From assembly GCA_029547605.1 (NCBI GenBank), contig JAKPPB010000111.1:1-64000 (forward strand): 64,000 nt of DNA, read 5' to 3'. The notes under the pieces were generated by a model. It was not told the DNA's origin and ran no database searches. It saw only the letters and a program-made list of their open reading frames with translations. Origin of the DNA: Methanobacteriota archaeon (GTDB lineage Archaea; Halobacteriota; Methanomicrobia; Methanomicrobiales; Methanospirillaceae). This document shows, piece after piece, positions 27,430 through 36,019 of this stretch (the first letter of the stretch is position 1; every line of letters begins with the position of its first letter). Both the position numbers and the translations under genes were made by a program.

Positions 27430-29664
27430 TTATGGGACCGAGACTTTCTTGGTATAATAACTCCACCGACTTTTGCCGGCACAGTCATAACTCATGACTG
27501 CCAGCGTCACCGTGAAAGTCCCTTTCCTGGAATAGGTATGTTTGGGATTCCGGGATATCGAGGTCTTTCCATCGCCAAACTTCCATACCCATGATACAGG
27601 ATAGCCTGTTGACGTGTCAGTAAACTGGATGGTATGCTTAGGGGTGGTGAGGGCTTTATGAGTGAAAGATGCCTGGGTCGGACAGTTGCAGGGATTTAGG
27701 ATCTGGTAATTCCCGAAGTTCTGGGTCTGGTTGGTTGCTGCTACCGCAGTAAATTGAAATTTCCCTGATGCAGGCTCTGTCTGCTGCCATCCGGATATCT
27801 GGAGCTCGTTCACCGTGTAATTGCCAGGGTTCTTAATCAGGAGCTGGTAGTACCCCACTGGGGAAGAGACAGTCGACCCATAGAGTTGCGTCTCGTTGTA
27901 CACCCTGATCATAAAGTCCTGGAGTCCCTGCTCCCCGGAATCCCGTTTCCCGTTCCTGTTGGCGTCCAGGTATTTGTAGCCTGTCACGTATAACCATCGG
28001 AAGAAGCCGAAGTTGTTGTCAGGATGGTCTTCCTCAATGACATCAAAGAAGATACAAGTACGGGGAACCGGGTCATTACTGTAGACCACTGGCGGGACAA
28101 GAACCGGGTTCGCCATTGCATACAATTGTTCGTTGAAGTCAGTGGTGTCGCCATCCGTAATGGCGGGAACACTCACTACGTAGGGTCCAGGAGTAAGCAG
28201 TGAAAACTCGTAGAACCCGGTTTCATTCGTCTTGGTGATGTTTACAGTGCTGCAGGGGTAAGTATTCCCGCAATTGGTACAGAGCCACATGGTAAGATCC
28301 GGAATTCCGGGTTCACCGGGATCCTGCTGCCCGTTCCCATTGTTGTCATAATAGACTGTGCCGGATTTATTGTAGGTGGGGCTTGGATCGTAGCATGCTC
28401 TGTCAGTATCTTCGACAATATTCCCTCCCCCCTGTGGCGTCGCATTCGCAGTGAAATAATTGCACTGTGTTCCCAATACCGCAGTCACGGGCCCATAATA
28501 ACAGGTGAAAGACTCTCCAGGTTGTAACGGGTCAGGAGGAGTACAGGTAGGAGCATAGAGTGTATCATCCAGTTGAATGTTGGTAAGGTTCACATTTCCG
28601 TCATTTGTCACCACCAACTTGTAGTACACCGGATATCCCTCCAGCACATCAATCGGGGTCGTATCTGCGTGTGTAAAACTCACGTTGTCGGTGGAGATGA
28701 GTTTCTCAACCATGATGGATGGAATCGTTTCATAGAAGACCGATGCGTTCGCACTGATGGAACCCGGCAGGAGCGAGATGGTAGTTACCGACTGCCTGTT
28801 TCCGCCTGGGTCATACAGGAGAGTCCCATAATTGCCCCTGACATCTGCCATGATATGGGCATGTCCACTCCCCACGGGTGCTGTAAATTCCAAAGGTATT
28901 TGGCCTGTCGCATTGGTTGTGCCACTTGATGGGTTCAGGGTTCCTGATGAGTCATGATAGAAATTCACACTGATATCCTCGAGGGGATCGCCATGCTGGT
29001 CATACACCGTTGCCACAAGTGGGACTGTACCACCACCTGATGTGTCCTGGGTTACTGGAATAAGCGTAACATTGACCGGGAACCGGAACGTGCATTTTCC
29101 TTCGCTATCCCGGGGCACAGAGTTGAGGATCTGGAACGCCCTTGTCCTGACCGCATCACGGGGGGTAAGTGACTGGCGGTATGCATCATACGGTGTGGTA
29201 ATCGTCGGATCGCTCATGAACTGGTACCGCCCACCTGTTCCCTGGTAAATGCCATATGGTTCCGTGGTGAGATACCAGAGCGCCGACTGTATGGATGCAG
29301 CTTCCAGGTTGGTGAGTGTAGGAGCCGCCGCATAGGTATTAAGGATATAATTGACCGCACACCAATCCACCTGGTCGCGGATATCTTCAGAAAGTGGACC
29401 ATTCACGACAAGGATATTGCCAACACTTATCGTAGTAAAGAGGTCTATGCAGAATCCCGGATAGGTTATGCCCCCAACGTTCATATTGAAGACTTGTGCC
29501 GGGGTGTACCTGCTGTAATACCGCGTGTAAATGCTCTCACCGGCACCAAGTCCGGTGAATGTCGCGGTGGTCTGTGCAAGGGCGATCCCGGGAATGCAAC
29601 TTCCCAGAACCAGCAGTGCAAGGATCATTACGAAAACGGTGCGATTCCTCATGGTCGTGTTCAT
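27430..29664 (-). CDS. Thioester-domain, SdrD-B and PKD-containing surface protein
   Basis: A 744-aa secreted modular protein. The signal peptide is VFVMILALLVLGSCIPGIAL. Residues 32-190 resemble the TQXA/thioester domain of Gram-positive adhesins: Cys72 in YPGFCIDL and Gln126 in SIQSALWYL could form the internal Cys-Gln thioester. Next come an Ig-like (Big_1-type) domain at about 195-300, a DUF11-like repeat (YYKLVVTNDGNVNLTNIQLD), two SdrD-B/Cna-B-like units (YYDNNGNGQQDPGEPGIPDL and YLDANRNGKRDSGEQGLQDF), and a C-terminal PKD (VSWVWKFGDGKT). No sortase motif or membrane anchor is seen at the end. The promoter TATA is at 29770-29781. Confidence 0.85.
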   Translation of the reverse strand: MNTTMRNRTVFVMILALLVLGSCIPGIALAQTTATFTGLGAGESIYTRYYSRYTPAQVFNMNVGGITYPGFCIDLFTTISVGNILVVNGPLSEDIRDQVDWCAVNYILNTYAAAPTLTNLEAASIQSALWYLTTEPYGIYQGTGGRYQFMSDPTITTPYDAYRQSLTPRDAVRTRAFQILNSVPRDSEGKCTFRFPVNVTLIPVTQDTSGGGTVPLVATVYDQHGDPLEDISVNFYHDSSGTLNPSSGTTNATGQIPLEFTAPVGSGHAHIMADVRGNYGTLLYDPGGNRQSVTTISLLPGSISANASVFYETIPSIMVEKLISTDNVSFTHADTTPIDVLEGYPVYYKLVVTNDGNVNLTNIQLDDTLYAPTCTPPDPLQPGESFTCYYGPVTAVLGTQCNYFTANATPQGGGNIVEDTDRACYDPSPTYNKSGTVYYDNNGNGQQDPGEPGIPDLTMWLCTNCGNTYPCSTVNITKTNETGFYEFSLLTPGPYVVSVPAITDGDTTDFNEQLYAMANPVLVPPVVYSNDPVPRTCIFFDVIEEDHPDNNFGFFRWLYVTGYKYLDANRNGKRDSGEQGLQDFMIRVYNETQLYGSTVSSPVGYYQLLIKNPGNYTVNELQISGWQQTEPASGKFQFTAVAATNQTQNFGNYQILNPCNCPTQASFTHKALTTPKHTIQFTDTSTGYPVSWVWKFGDGKTSISRNPKHTYSRKGTFTVTLAVMSYDCAGKSRWSYYTKKVSVP

Positions 29665-29767
29665 TCCTTCCTTTCATTTCGCAGATAAATGAAAACAATC
29701 TGTTCCTTAATGAAATTTGCCCAAGGGGTAACTTGTAAAGGTGAGTATAAACAAAGACGAACAAGAT

Positions 29768-29783
29768 AGTTTTATATAATCCT
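29768..29783. promoter_or_regulatory. Shared TATA element between the thioester protein and the HEAT gene
   Basis: TTTTATATAATCC at about 29770-29782 is near-symmetric. On the minus strand it would place initiation near 29745 for the thioester-domain gene. On the plus strand it would start close to ATG 29809, giving an almost leaderless HEAT transcript. Bidirectional use is an inference from spacing. Confidence 0.4.
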
Positions 29784-29808
29784 TTGCTACATTGCGCATT
29801 GTTAACAT

Positions 29809-30135
29809 ATGGCACACCCTGTGGAAGATCTCAATGAAGATTCTGCCGGTGATCTGAAAAACATGATACGGAACCTGCAGAGCCCAAACGTCGACATGCG
29901 CTGGAAGGCCGCAAGGTCATTAGCAGAAAGGGGAGAAACCGCCGTGGATGCCCTGATCATGAACCTGTACCACGATAATCCCGGGACCCGTCTCCTGGCC
30001 GCCTGGGCGCTCGGAAATACCGGAAGCAGGAAAGCACTCCCATACCTCGAACGGATGCTCGATGACGAAGACCCCTGTGCCCGGCTTGCCGTGGAGTGTG
30101 CACTCCAGCGGATTACAGGAAATACTCTTGTCTGA
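29809..30135 (+). CDS. Short HEAT-repeat protein
   Basis: A 108-aa protein with HEAT/PBS-lyase-like units: NVDMRWKAARSLAERGETAV, NPGTRLLAAWALGNTGSRKA and DPCARLAVECALQRITG. It resembles the 189-aa HEAT protein at 23266-23835. Such proteins act as small interaction scaffolds; the partner is unknown. It is divergent from the thioester protein and convergent with the secreted-family gene after it, about 26 bases away. No signal peptide is seen. Confidence 0.85.
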   Translation: MAHPVEDLNEDSAGDLKNMIRNLQSPNVDMRWKAARSLAERGETAVDALIMNLYHDNPGTRLLAAWALGNTGSRKALPYLERMLDDEDPCARLAVECALQRITGNTLV

Positions 30136-30161
30136 CTTTTTTTTGACAAAAAAAGGGGGTT

Positions 30162-31217
30162 TCAGGCGCTGAACCCGGCGCAGCGGATTCCCGATGTGTA
30201 GTGCATGTTCTTCTGGAATGCCTCAATATAACCTGCTGCAGTAGTCTTCTCCCGGTAGACAAGGTCAAGGCGCTGTCCTCCACAGGGACTCGGACACTGC
30301 TCAGCGCCCTCCATGGCATGTACCCTTATATACGCCTCGACAGCCCCTCGTGCAGGGGTGACCGGAGAGATTCCGTTCACTCCAATCGTATAGGCGAGTT
30401 CTGTAGGAGGTCCATCGATGACGGGCATAGTCTTGAAAATATTCAATCCTTCGTCACCTTCATTGGCAATTTCTGCAATATTCCTTGATTTAATGCTTGT
30501 TGTAAACTGCACTTCCTTCATGTCAAGTGAGCTTCCTGTTTCAACAACGTTACAGAAGGGAGGCAGGCATTTCTGAGTATAGCAATTGAGCGGGCAATAC
30601 CAGAGTTTCTGCTCTTCAATGGAAATGGTCATTCCGACACTGTCGATCAGCGCTGACTCGTCGGATGTTATCTTCCCGGTGTCCATCCCGGAGAACCCGA
30701 CCATTTTTTCCTGATTGACATTGTACATATTGGCAGTCTTCCAGTTTGTGTCAACCAATGAACGCTTTGCATACACCGTTTTTCCATGATCTGCAAGGGT
30801 GTTCTCGCGTGTTGAGCTGGTTATCTGCACTTCATCAGGGGCAAGAGGGGGTTCGGGTTCCTCTAGGAGTACAGAGGCGAATAGAGGATAATTTGGGTAC
30901 GGTAAAATATAGTTCCCATTTCCTGGTCCCACGTATATGAAATCATCCAGCTGCTCATCATATATCCAGTCACCCTTGCCCTCTTCTACTGGAAGCGGAT
31001 AATTTTCCATACGATTCAGGTTCACGTCCAGTGCTTCGTTGCTCTGCCTCCAGACCAGCGAATCAGTCTCTGTAAAAGCCCCGACACATTTCACAGAGGT
31101 GAGGGTTGAGATCAACTGGGTCTCGGCAGTATTCGGCGGCCGGATGTCGGCAGTTACTCCCGGCGAAAAAGTGATAAAAATCAACAGTAATGCTGTGCTC
31201 CATTGCAATAACTTCAT
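30162..31217 (-). CDS. Secreted DLVYKEKTT-family protein, diverged member
   Basis: A 351-aa protein with signal peptide MKLLQWSTALLLIFITFSPG at the chosen start (31217); the longer frame runs into the tRNA genes and is rejected. Family landmarks shared with the 43-48 kb copies are: CPLNCYTQKCLPPFCNVVETGSS (four cysteines where others have two, counted as separate short blocks), YTIGVNGIS for YSVGLSGTG, HAMEGAEQ for HVMEGRTG, and RLDLVYREKTTAAGYIEAFQ at the C-terminus. It has an extra acidic, Pro-rich insertion (about 75-110, LLEEPEPPLAPDE). Function unknown. It is on the opposite strand from the main cluster, 12 kb away. Confidence 0.8.
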   Translation of the reverse strand: MKLLQWSTALLLIFITFSPGVTADIRPPNTAETQLISTLTSVKCVGAFTETDSLVWRQSNEALDVNLNRMENYPLPVEEGKGDWIYDEQLDDFIYVGPGNGNYILPYPNYPLFASVLLEEPEPPLAPDEVQITSSTRENTLADHGKTVYAKRSLVDTNWKTANMYNVNQEKMVGFSGMDTGKITSDESALIDSVGMTISIEEQKLWYCPLNCYTQKCLPPFCNVVETGSSLDMKEVQFTTSIKSRNIAEIANEGDEGLNIFKTMPVIDGPPTELAYTIGVNGISPVTPARGAVEAYIRVHAMEGAEQCPSPCGGQRLDLVYREKTTAAGYIEAFQKNMHYTSGIRCAGFSA

Positions 31218-31311
31218 CCAGGCACCACCAAACCGGATATGATTTCTTATTTTCCGCATATGGCAATATATATTTCGCTGTTGTTGAAAACAAACAAAAA
31301 TAACGGGAAAA

Positions 31312-31384
31312 CGCCCAGGTCGGAATTCGAATCCGAGTCGTCGGCGTGACAGGCCGACATGATAGGCCGCTACACTACCTGGGC
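31312..31384 (-). tRNA. tRNA-Asp (GTC)
   Basis: Acceptor GCCCAGG/CCTGGGC, anticodon loop CTGTCAC within GGC/GCC stem giving GTC, T arm CTCGG-ATTCGAA-TTCCGA-like, discriminator G as expected for tRNA-Asp. 73 bases, no intron, CCA not encoded. 33 bases separate it from tRNA-Tyr. Confidence 0.93.
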
Positions 31385-31417
31385 ACACCAGATCTTTTCG
31401 CGCATCTTTTTTAGAGA

Positions 31418-31523
31418 TCCCGCCTCCCGGATTTGAACCGGGGACATCGCGGTAGCCGCGCAATTGCCTGGAACGGCAGATCATACTACAGCCGCGCACT
31501 CTACCAGTCTGAGTTAAGGCGGG
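31418..31523 (-). tRNA. tRNA-Tyr (GTA) with 32-base intron
   Basis: Acceptor CCCGCCT/AGGCGGG with the archaeal-Tyr C1-G72 pair and discriminator A. D arm ACTC/GAGT. Anticodon stem CGCGG/CCGCG with loop C-T-G-T-A-G-A interrupted after position 37 by an intron (31454-31485 on the minus strand). T arm CCCGG-TTCAAAT-CCGGG. The mature tRNA is 74 bases of a 106-base gene. The intron position is the usual archaeal one, cut by the splicing endonuclease at a bulge-helix-bulge. Confidence 0.92.
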
Positions 31524-31594
31524 ATTTGCGCTCATACTATAGGGGGAATGAACCTATTAAACGTATCGATTTGGCGGGAACGCTGTTGCCCTGC

Positions 31595-31612
31595 CGCGTA
31601 CTTTTTTATAGT
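31595..31612 (+). promoter_or_regulatory. TATA box of the leuA-like gene
   Basis: CTTTTTTATAGTACG at about 31600-31614 is a TATA candidate about 45 bases before ATG 31654. A short frame from ATG 31635 (15 codons, ending CLLCR) overlaps the gene start but is not claimed as a leader peptide. Confidence 0.4.
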
Positions 31613-31653
31613 ACGGGGGACGAAAAGTAAAGGTATGACCTCCAGAACCACTG

Positions 31654-33183
31654 ATGTGGGGAATTGTCTTCTTTGTCGATAAGCCATCGACCAGAAGAGT
31701 CACAGTTTTCGATACCACCCTTCGGGATGGTGAACAGACACCCGGTATCTCCTTTCAATTCGAGCAGAAACTTGAGATAGCCCGCCAGCTCTCCTCAATC
31801 GGGGTCCATGCCATCGAGGCGGGGTTCCCGGCCTCCTCGCAAGGGGAGAAGGAGACGGTGAAGGCAATCGCGGACCTCGGACTTGAGTCGGTGGTCTGCG
31901 GCCTGGCCCGGTCCAGGAGAGAGGACGTGGATGCCTGCCTTGACTGCGGTGTTGACATGGTCCATGTCTTTATCCCGACCTCAGAGGTGCAGCGGATCCA
32001 TACCATCAAGAAGAGCTGTGAAGAGGTACTCGAGATCACCGGCGAGATCGTATCTTACGTCCGCGATCACTGCGACCTGTGCATGTTCTCGGCGATGGAC
32101 GCCACCAGGACCGACCTTGACTATTTGGTACAGGTCTTTCGCACCGCCGCGGATGCCGGGGCAACCATCCTTAACGTCCCAGATACGGTGGGAGTCTTCA
32201 CCCCAACCGCGATGAAGGGCCTCATCTCGCGGCTGGCAGCCGAGATCGACTGCCCGCTCGACGTGCATTGTCACAACGACTTCGGCCTGGCGGTCGCAAA
32301 CACCATCACCGCAGTCGAGGCCGGAGCCTCCCAGGTGCAGGTGACGGTGAACGGTCTTGGCGAACGGGCCGGGAATGCGGACCTCTCATCAACGGTGATG
32401 ATACTTGAGTCCATATTCGGAATGCAGACCGGTATCAAAAAGGAGAGACTGGTGGAGACTTCCCGCCTGATCTCCCGGTATTCCGGAATATCGATCCCGC
32501 CCACGTACCCGATTGTCGGTGAGAACGCCTTCTCCCACGAGAGCGGGATCCACTCTCACGGCGTTATTGCGTGTGCGGCAACTTTTGAGCCCGGCATCAT
32601 GACTCCCGAGATGGTGGGGCACCGCCGGAAGCTCACCCTCGGCAAGCATGTCGGGAGGCACGCGGTGCGCCAGATGCTCGAAGAGGTCCACCTGCACCCA
32701 ACCGACAGCCAGCTCGACAGGATCGTAGAGAAGATCAAGTTCATTTCTGTCAAAGGAAAGCGGGTCACGGACGCTGACCTCTACGAGATCGCTGAGAGCG
32801 AGATGGGGATCGGTAACGGTGGCCGGGTGATCGAGATGGAAGAACTTGCAGTGATGACCGGCAACCACGTCATTCCCACTGCGAGCGTGAAGGCAAAGAT
32901 CGGGGGAAAAGAGGCAGTCTACAGTGCCACAGGGACCGGGCCGGTGGATGCTGCCTTAAAAGCCGTGCTCGGTATGCTGCCGATGAAAGTGCACCTCAAG
33001 GAGTTCTCCATCGAGGCCATCTCCGGCGGGTCCGATGCCATCGGCCATGTCACCATTGCCGTCGAGGACGAGCAGGGGAGAATATTCGATGCCAGCGCAT
33101 CAGGGGACGATATCGTCCTTGCATCAGCCGAAGCAATGATCAATGCCCTGAACATGCTGCACCGGCTCGATCCGCTCCACTGA
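31654..33183 (+). CDS. leuA: 2-isopropylmalate synthase family (LeuA/CimA type)
   Basis: Condenses acetyl-CoA with a 2-oxo acid, 2-oxoisovalerate for LeuA or pyruvate for CimA. The 509-aa enzyme has the TIM-barrel motifs VFDTTLRDGEQTPG, DVHCHNDFGLAVAN and VNGLGERAGNADL, then the communication region (PIVGENAFSHESGIHSHGV) and a C-terminal allosteric LeuA_dimer domain (about 385-509). The regulatory domain argues against the shorter homocitrate synthase AksA. LeuA and CimA cannot be separated with certainty by eye; leucine synthesis is the first choice. Monocistronic. Confidence 0.88.
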   Translation: MWGIVFFVDKPSTRRVTVFDTTLRDGEQTPGISFQFEQKLEIARQLSSIGVHAIEAGFPASSQGEKETVKAIADLGLESVVCGLARSRREDVDACLDCGVDMVHVFIPTSEVQRIHTIKKSCEEVLEITGEIVSYVRDHCDLCMFSAMDATRTDLDYLVQVFRTAADAGATILNVPDTVGVFTPTAMKGLISRLAAEIDCPLDVHCHNDFGLAVANTITAVEAGASQVQVTVNGLGERAGNADLSSTVMILESIFGMQTGIKKERLVETSRLISRYSGISIPPTYPIVGENAFSHESGIHSHGVIACAATFEPGIMTPEMVGHRRKLTLGKHVGRHAVRQMLEEVHLHPTDSQLDRIVEKIKFISVKGKRVTDADLYEIAESEMGIGNGGRVIEMEELAVMTGNHVIPTASVKAKIGGKEAVYSATGTGPVDAALKAVLGMLPMKVHLKEFSIEAISGGSDAIGHVTIAVEDEQGRIFDASASGDDIVLASAEAMINALNMLHRLDPLH

Positions 33184-33205
33184 AAAAAGTGAGAGAAATG
33201 AATAT

Positions 33206-33568
33206 CTAGGCAACGCCAGGGGATGACTTCCCCTCGAGCGCCTGCTTTATCTGTGCCTGGAGCTGCTCGAACTTCCCTTGCAGCATGGTCTCCTGCTTCT
33301 CTAAAGACTTGATCCGAATTTCCAGGGTCTCGATCTTGTCGTTAAGCTTTGCCAGCACGTCTTCCTTCTTCTTCTGCATCATGACTGAACCCACGCTCAT
33401 GAAGACTGCGTTCTCGTCCGGGACGTCCTTTAACTCCTCGGTAGCGCGCCTCGCCTCCCTGACGGCCATTTCGTACTGGTTCTTCTGGGCCCCAATCGTC
33501 TGCATCTGTTGCTGCATCTGCTGCAGCTGGGCAATCTGGTTCTGCACTTTTGGTGATATACTGCTCAT
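33206..33568 (-). CDS. pfdB: Prefoldin beta subunit
   Basis: A 120-aa coiled-coil chaperone subunit that hands nascent chains to the thermosome. Two long helices flank a short hairpin around DENAVFMSVGSVMMQKK. The N-terminal helix (KVQNQIAQLQQMQQQMQTIG) and C-terminal helix (LEIRIKSLEKQETMLQGKF) show clear heptads. Start MSSISPKVQ at 33568 overlaps the Pcc1 stop by four bases (ATGA). It ends the superoperon that begins with L15e. Confidence 0.93.
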   Translation of the reverse strand: MSSISPKVQNQIAQLQQMQQQMQTIGAQKNQYEMAVREARRATEELKDVPDENAVFMSVGSVMMQKKKEDVLAKLNDKIETLEIRIKSLEKQETMLQGKFEQLQAQIKQALEGKSSPGVA

Positions 33569-33825
33569 GATCTCTCCTCCCATGTGGGGGATGCCAGCGC
33601 CTGCATCTCGTCTGCCACGTTCACGAGTCGGAGCCACATGTTCAGCGAAGCCCGGAGTGCGGCGCAATCCCGGGCCTGCACCTTAAGGACCAGGACGTCC
33701 TGGCCTTCCATGAAGCATTCCGCCCGCGAGCGGGGATGCAATTCTTCGGCCATCTCGGGGGAAAGCGACCGGTACAGGGTCTCTGCATGGGGACTCCGGA
33801 ACCAAAAGACCGCTTCATGCTCCAT
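33565..33825 (-). CDS. pcc1: KEOPS complex subunit Pcc1
   Basis: An 86-aa protein of the Pcc1/CGI-121-partner type, part of KEOPS, which makes t6A37 in ANN-decoding tRNAs. HAETLYRSLSPEMAEELHPR at the start, LVLKVQARDCAALRASLNMW in the middle and a C-terminal LRLVNVADEMQALA match the small alpha/beta Pcc1 pattern, and the gene is where archaea keep it, just before prefoldin beta. It overlaps pfdB by four bases. 263 bases separate it from rpoP; that gap contains no gene, only a possible promoter. Confidence 0.88.
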   Translation of the reverse strand: MEHEAVFWFRSPHAETLYRSLSPEMAEELHPRSRAECFMEGQDVLVLKVQARDCAALRASLNMWLRLVNVADEMQALASPTWEERS

Positions 33826-34088
33826 TGCCCATCATCTCGTCCCTGAAGGCCCCTTCTCTCCCCTCGGACAACGGGTACCCCCTCGTGTCTGCCTGACCTT
33901 TTTATTTGGACATCGGTCCACATAAACCGATTGGTCGGGTAGAAGATACGTTTTTTTGGGGGAAAAACCGGTGGGAAAAAAGTATTTTCCTCTCCGGGCC
34001 TGGGCAAAGGGGCTCCGGATATGCCCGGATGGAGTGTTGCCCCATCCGGCTGGTGAAAGAAAAACGGGGGATTCTCAGGAGAGCCCGA

Positions 34089-34223
34089 TCAGCGTGCTTT
34101 CAGTTCCTTTATTGCTGCGCCGCGCTCTTTGAAGAGGATGCGGTGTCCGCAGTAGGGGCAGCGCACGTTCACGTCGATCTCCACCTTCTGCTTGCACCGG
34201 GCGCACTTGTACGCTCCCGCCAT
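34089..34223 (-). CDS. rpoP: RNA polymerase subunit P (Rpo12)
   Basis: A 44-aa zinc-ribbon subunit of archaeal RNA polymerase: [20 protein letters not shown] and [13 protein letters not shown], four cysteines in two CxxC pairs. The start at 34223 is preferred over the longer frame to 34316, which overlaps L37Ae. It sits seven bases after L37Ae, the standard archaeal order. Confidence 0.95.
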   Translation of the reverse strand: MAGAYKCARCKQKVEIDVNVRCPYCGHRILFKERGAAIKELKAR

Positions 34224-34230
34224 CGCAGGA

Positions 34231-34521
34231 TCACTCCTTTCCTTCCATTGTGCGGTCGATTGCGCGGAGCGCGATGCGGAGTGCAGGAGTCTGCGGCGTA
34301 TATGCCCCTCCCGCAAACTTGAACCCGCACTTGCGGCAGGCCCATATCCCCGTCCCCTGCCTCTTCACCGAGACCATGTCGCATTTCGGGCAGCGGTGCG
34401 CGGCGCGGGAGATCCGTTCGGTCTCCACAATCCTTTTACGGATGAATCTTCCATACCGTGGCCCAAAGCGCCCTGCGCTCCCTGTTACCCTTCCTTTTGC
34501 CTTCTGTTGTCCCCTGCTCAT
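34231..34521 (-). CDS. rpl37ae: 50S ribosomal protein L37Ae
   Basis: A 96-aa zinc-ribbon ribosomal protein: [19 protein letters not shown] at the N-terminus, [22 protein letters not shown] as the four-cysteine ribbon (given as CPKC and CRKC), and [20 protein letters not shown] after it. Part of the translation/RNA superoperon, followed closely by rpoP. In many archaea rrp42 lies directly upstream; here SBDS does. Confidence 0.96.
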   Translation of the reverse strand: MSRGQQKAKGRVTGSAGRFGPRYGRFIRKRIVETERISRAAHRCPKCDMVSVKRQGTGIWACRKCGFKFAGGAYTPQTPALRIALRAIDRTMEGKE

Positions 34522-34575
34522 ATCTTCATCCCTTTCTCTTGTGTCTTTTATTATTCGTCTTAAGCCTTCATATAG

Positions 34576-35277
34576 TTAATCGAGGATTTTCACCTCTCCC
34601 TGGCCCTTGGTGAGCCGATTCACCAGGTTGTAGAAATCCCCCTGGATACCGGCCGGAATGCGGACGATGCATATCCAAGACCCATCTTTCTGCCATTCCT
34701 CCCTCTCGATGCTGGCCGCCGACTGGATGTCCCCGAACGCACGTGGAGCGAAATCTGCCGGTATCTTCACCGCGATGTGGAGTTCATCGAATTTGATGGG
34801 GAGGATTGGGCGAAGCGCCTTGACCGTCTCCTTCACGAGTTCGTCGAGGTGCTTGTAGAGGTCGATACTGACCCTTGCCTCCTCCATCGCCAACTCCACC
34901 CTTTGTGGTGGATGGGGAAGCCCTGTCTGGGGATTGATGGCGTTCCGGGCGATGAAATTGATCACCTGCCGCCGCTTCTCGGCGATCATCTGTTTTCGCT
35001 GCTCTGCGGTGAGGTGTATCTCGCCCTTCTGGATGATTTTTACGGCAATCTGCGGAAAGTCCGTGGTCTGGAAGACTTTCTGGAGCGCCTCCTCCGAGGC
35101 CCGTGTCCCTCTCGAGGCATTTGAGAAGACATTGAGGGCTGCGACCATGTCTTCCAGTTCGATCTTCTCTCCCTGCCGGTACCTGACTGCCAGGTCAGGA
35201 TCAACCAGGATCTCAAACTTCTCCCCGTGGCTCTCCAGCCGGGCCGTGACCGCCTTTTCCAGGGGTATCACGAGCAT
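34576..35277 (-). CDS. sbds: SBDS/Sdo1 ribosome maturation factor
   Basis: A 233-aa protein of the Shwachman-Bodian-Diamond syndrome family, which acts in late 50S maturation (eIF6 release in eukaryotes). Three domains are visible: N-terminal FYSH (KFEILVDPDLAVRYRQGEK, EALQKVFQTTDFPQIAVKI), the middle helical domain (IAEKRRQVINFIARNAINP, PHPPQRVELAMEEARV) and a ferredoxin-like C-terminal domain. It lies 10 bases downstream of psmA. The expected exosome genes after it are absent. Confidence 0.95.
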   Translation of the reverse strand: MLVIPLEKAVTARLESHGEKFEILVDPDLAVRYRQGEKIELEDMVAALNVFSNASRGTRASEEALQKVFQTTDFPQIAVKIIQKGEIHLTAEQRKQMIAEKRRQVINFIARNAINPQTGLPHPPQRVELAMEEARVSIDLYKHLDELVKETVKALRPILPIKFDELHIAVKIPADFAPRAFGDIQSAASIEREEWQKDGSWICIVRIPAGIQGDFYNLVNRLTKGQGEVKILD

Positions 35278-35287
35278 CCCCTCCCTT

Positions 35288-36013
35288 TTATTTCTCGAAC
35301 TTGTCGACGAAGGCCGCGACCTCTTCCTTGCTCATCTTCCGGAATGTGGGGTTTTCCATCTCGATGATGCCGATCTCCACCATGTTCACGTCGAATTTGC
35401 CCTCGGTGGCTTCGTGGAGGGCCCTTATCCCCAGCTGTATACAGTCGTTGATGGTCGAGTCGAAGTCATACTCCTCCTCGAAGATCTTCATCACGGCGTT
35501 TCTCCCGATCCCGATGCCGGTGGCCTTGTATTCGAGGAGTGTCCCGCTCGGGTCGGTCTCAAAGAGGCGACCTTCCCCGTCGCTCACTCCCGCGATCAGG
35601 AGCGCGGTCCCGTAAGGCCTCGCGCCTCCGAACTGGGTGTAGGTCTGCATATGGTCACCGAGCTTCTTCGCAAGTGCCTCCACGTCAATCTTCTCGTCGT
35701 AAGTGACGCGGTTTATCTGGCATTCGATCCGGGCCCGGTCGACAAGCGCCCTGGCATCCCCCACGAGGCCGGATGATGCGACCCCGATGTGCTCATCGAT
35801 CTTGAAGATCTTCTCAATCGACGATGCTTCGAGAAGGCGGGAAGTGACTCTCTTGTCCACGATCAGCACGACACCTTCCCTGCATTTTATTCCCACCGCC
35901 GTAGTCCCTCTCTTCACTGCTTCCCGGGCATATTCGACCTGATAAAGCCGGCCGTCTGGGGAAAACACTGTGATTGCCCGATCATACCCCATCTGATACG
36001 CTTGTGGCTGCAT
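35288..36013 (-). CDS. psmA: Proteasome alpha subunit
   Basis: A 241-aa 20S proteasome outer-ring subunit. The diagnostic N-terminal YDRAITVFSPDGRLYQVEYA is at about 9-28, followed by EAVKRGTTAVGIKCREGVVL. PYGTALLIAGVSDG and TDPSGTLLEYKATGIGIG are the conserved core. The HbYX-docking lysine region is present. Located six bases downstream of rnp2, cotranscribed with ribosomal and RNase P genes. The beta subunit is not in the window. Confidence 0.97.
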   Translation of the reverse strand: MQPQAYQMGYDRAITVFSPDGRLYQVEYAREAVKRGTTAVGIKCREGVVLIVDKRVTSRLLEASSIEKIFKIDEHIGVASSGLVGDARALVDRARIECQINRVTYDEKIDVEALAKKLGDHMQTYTQFGGARPYGTALLIAGVSDGEGRLFETDPSGTLLEYKATGIGIGRNAVMKIFEEEYDFDSTINDCIQLGIRALHEATEGKFDVNMVEIGIIEMENPTFRKMSKEEVAAFVDKFEK

Positions 36014-36019
36014 GGTTCG

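Noticed and set aside
31635-31682. 15-codon leader with two Leu codons before leuA
   Set aside because: No terminator or attenuation structure, and archaeal transcription attenuation by this route is not established. It overlaps the gene start by chance.
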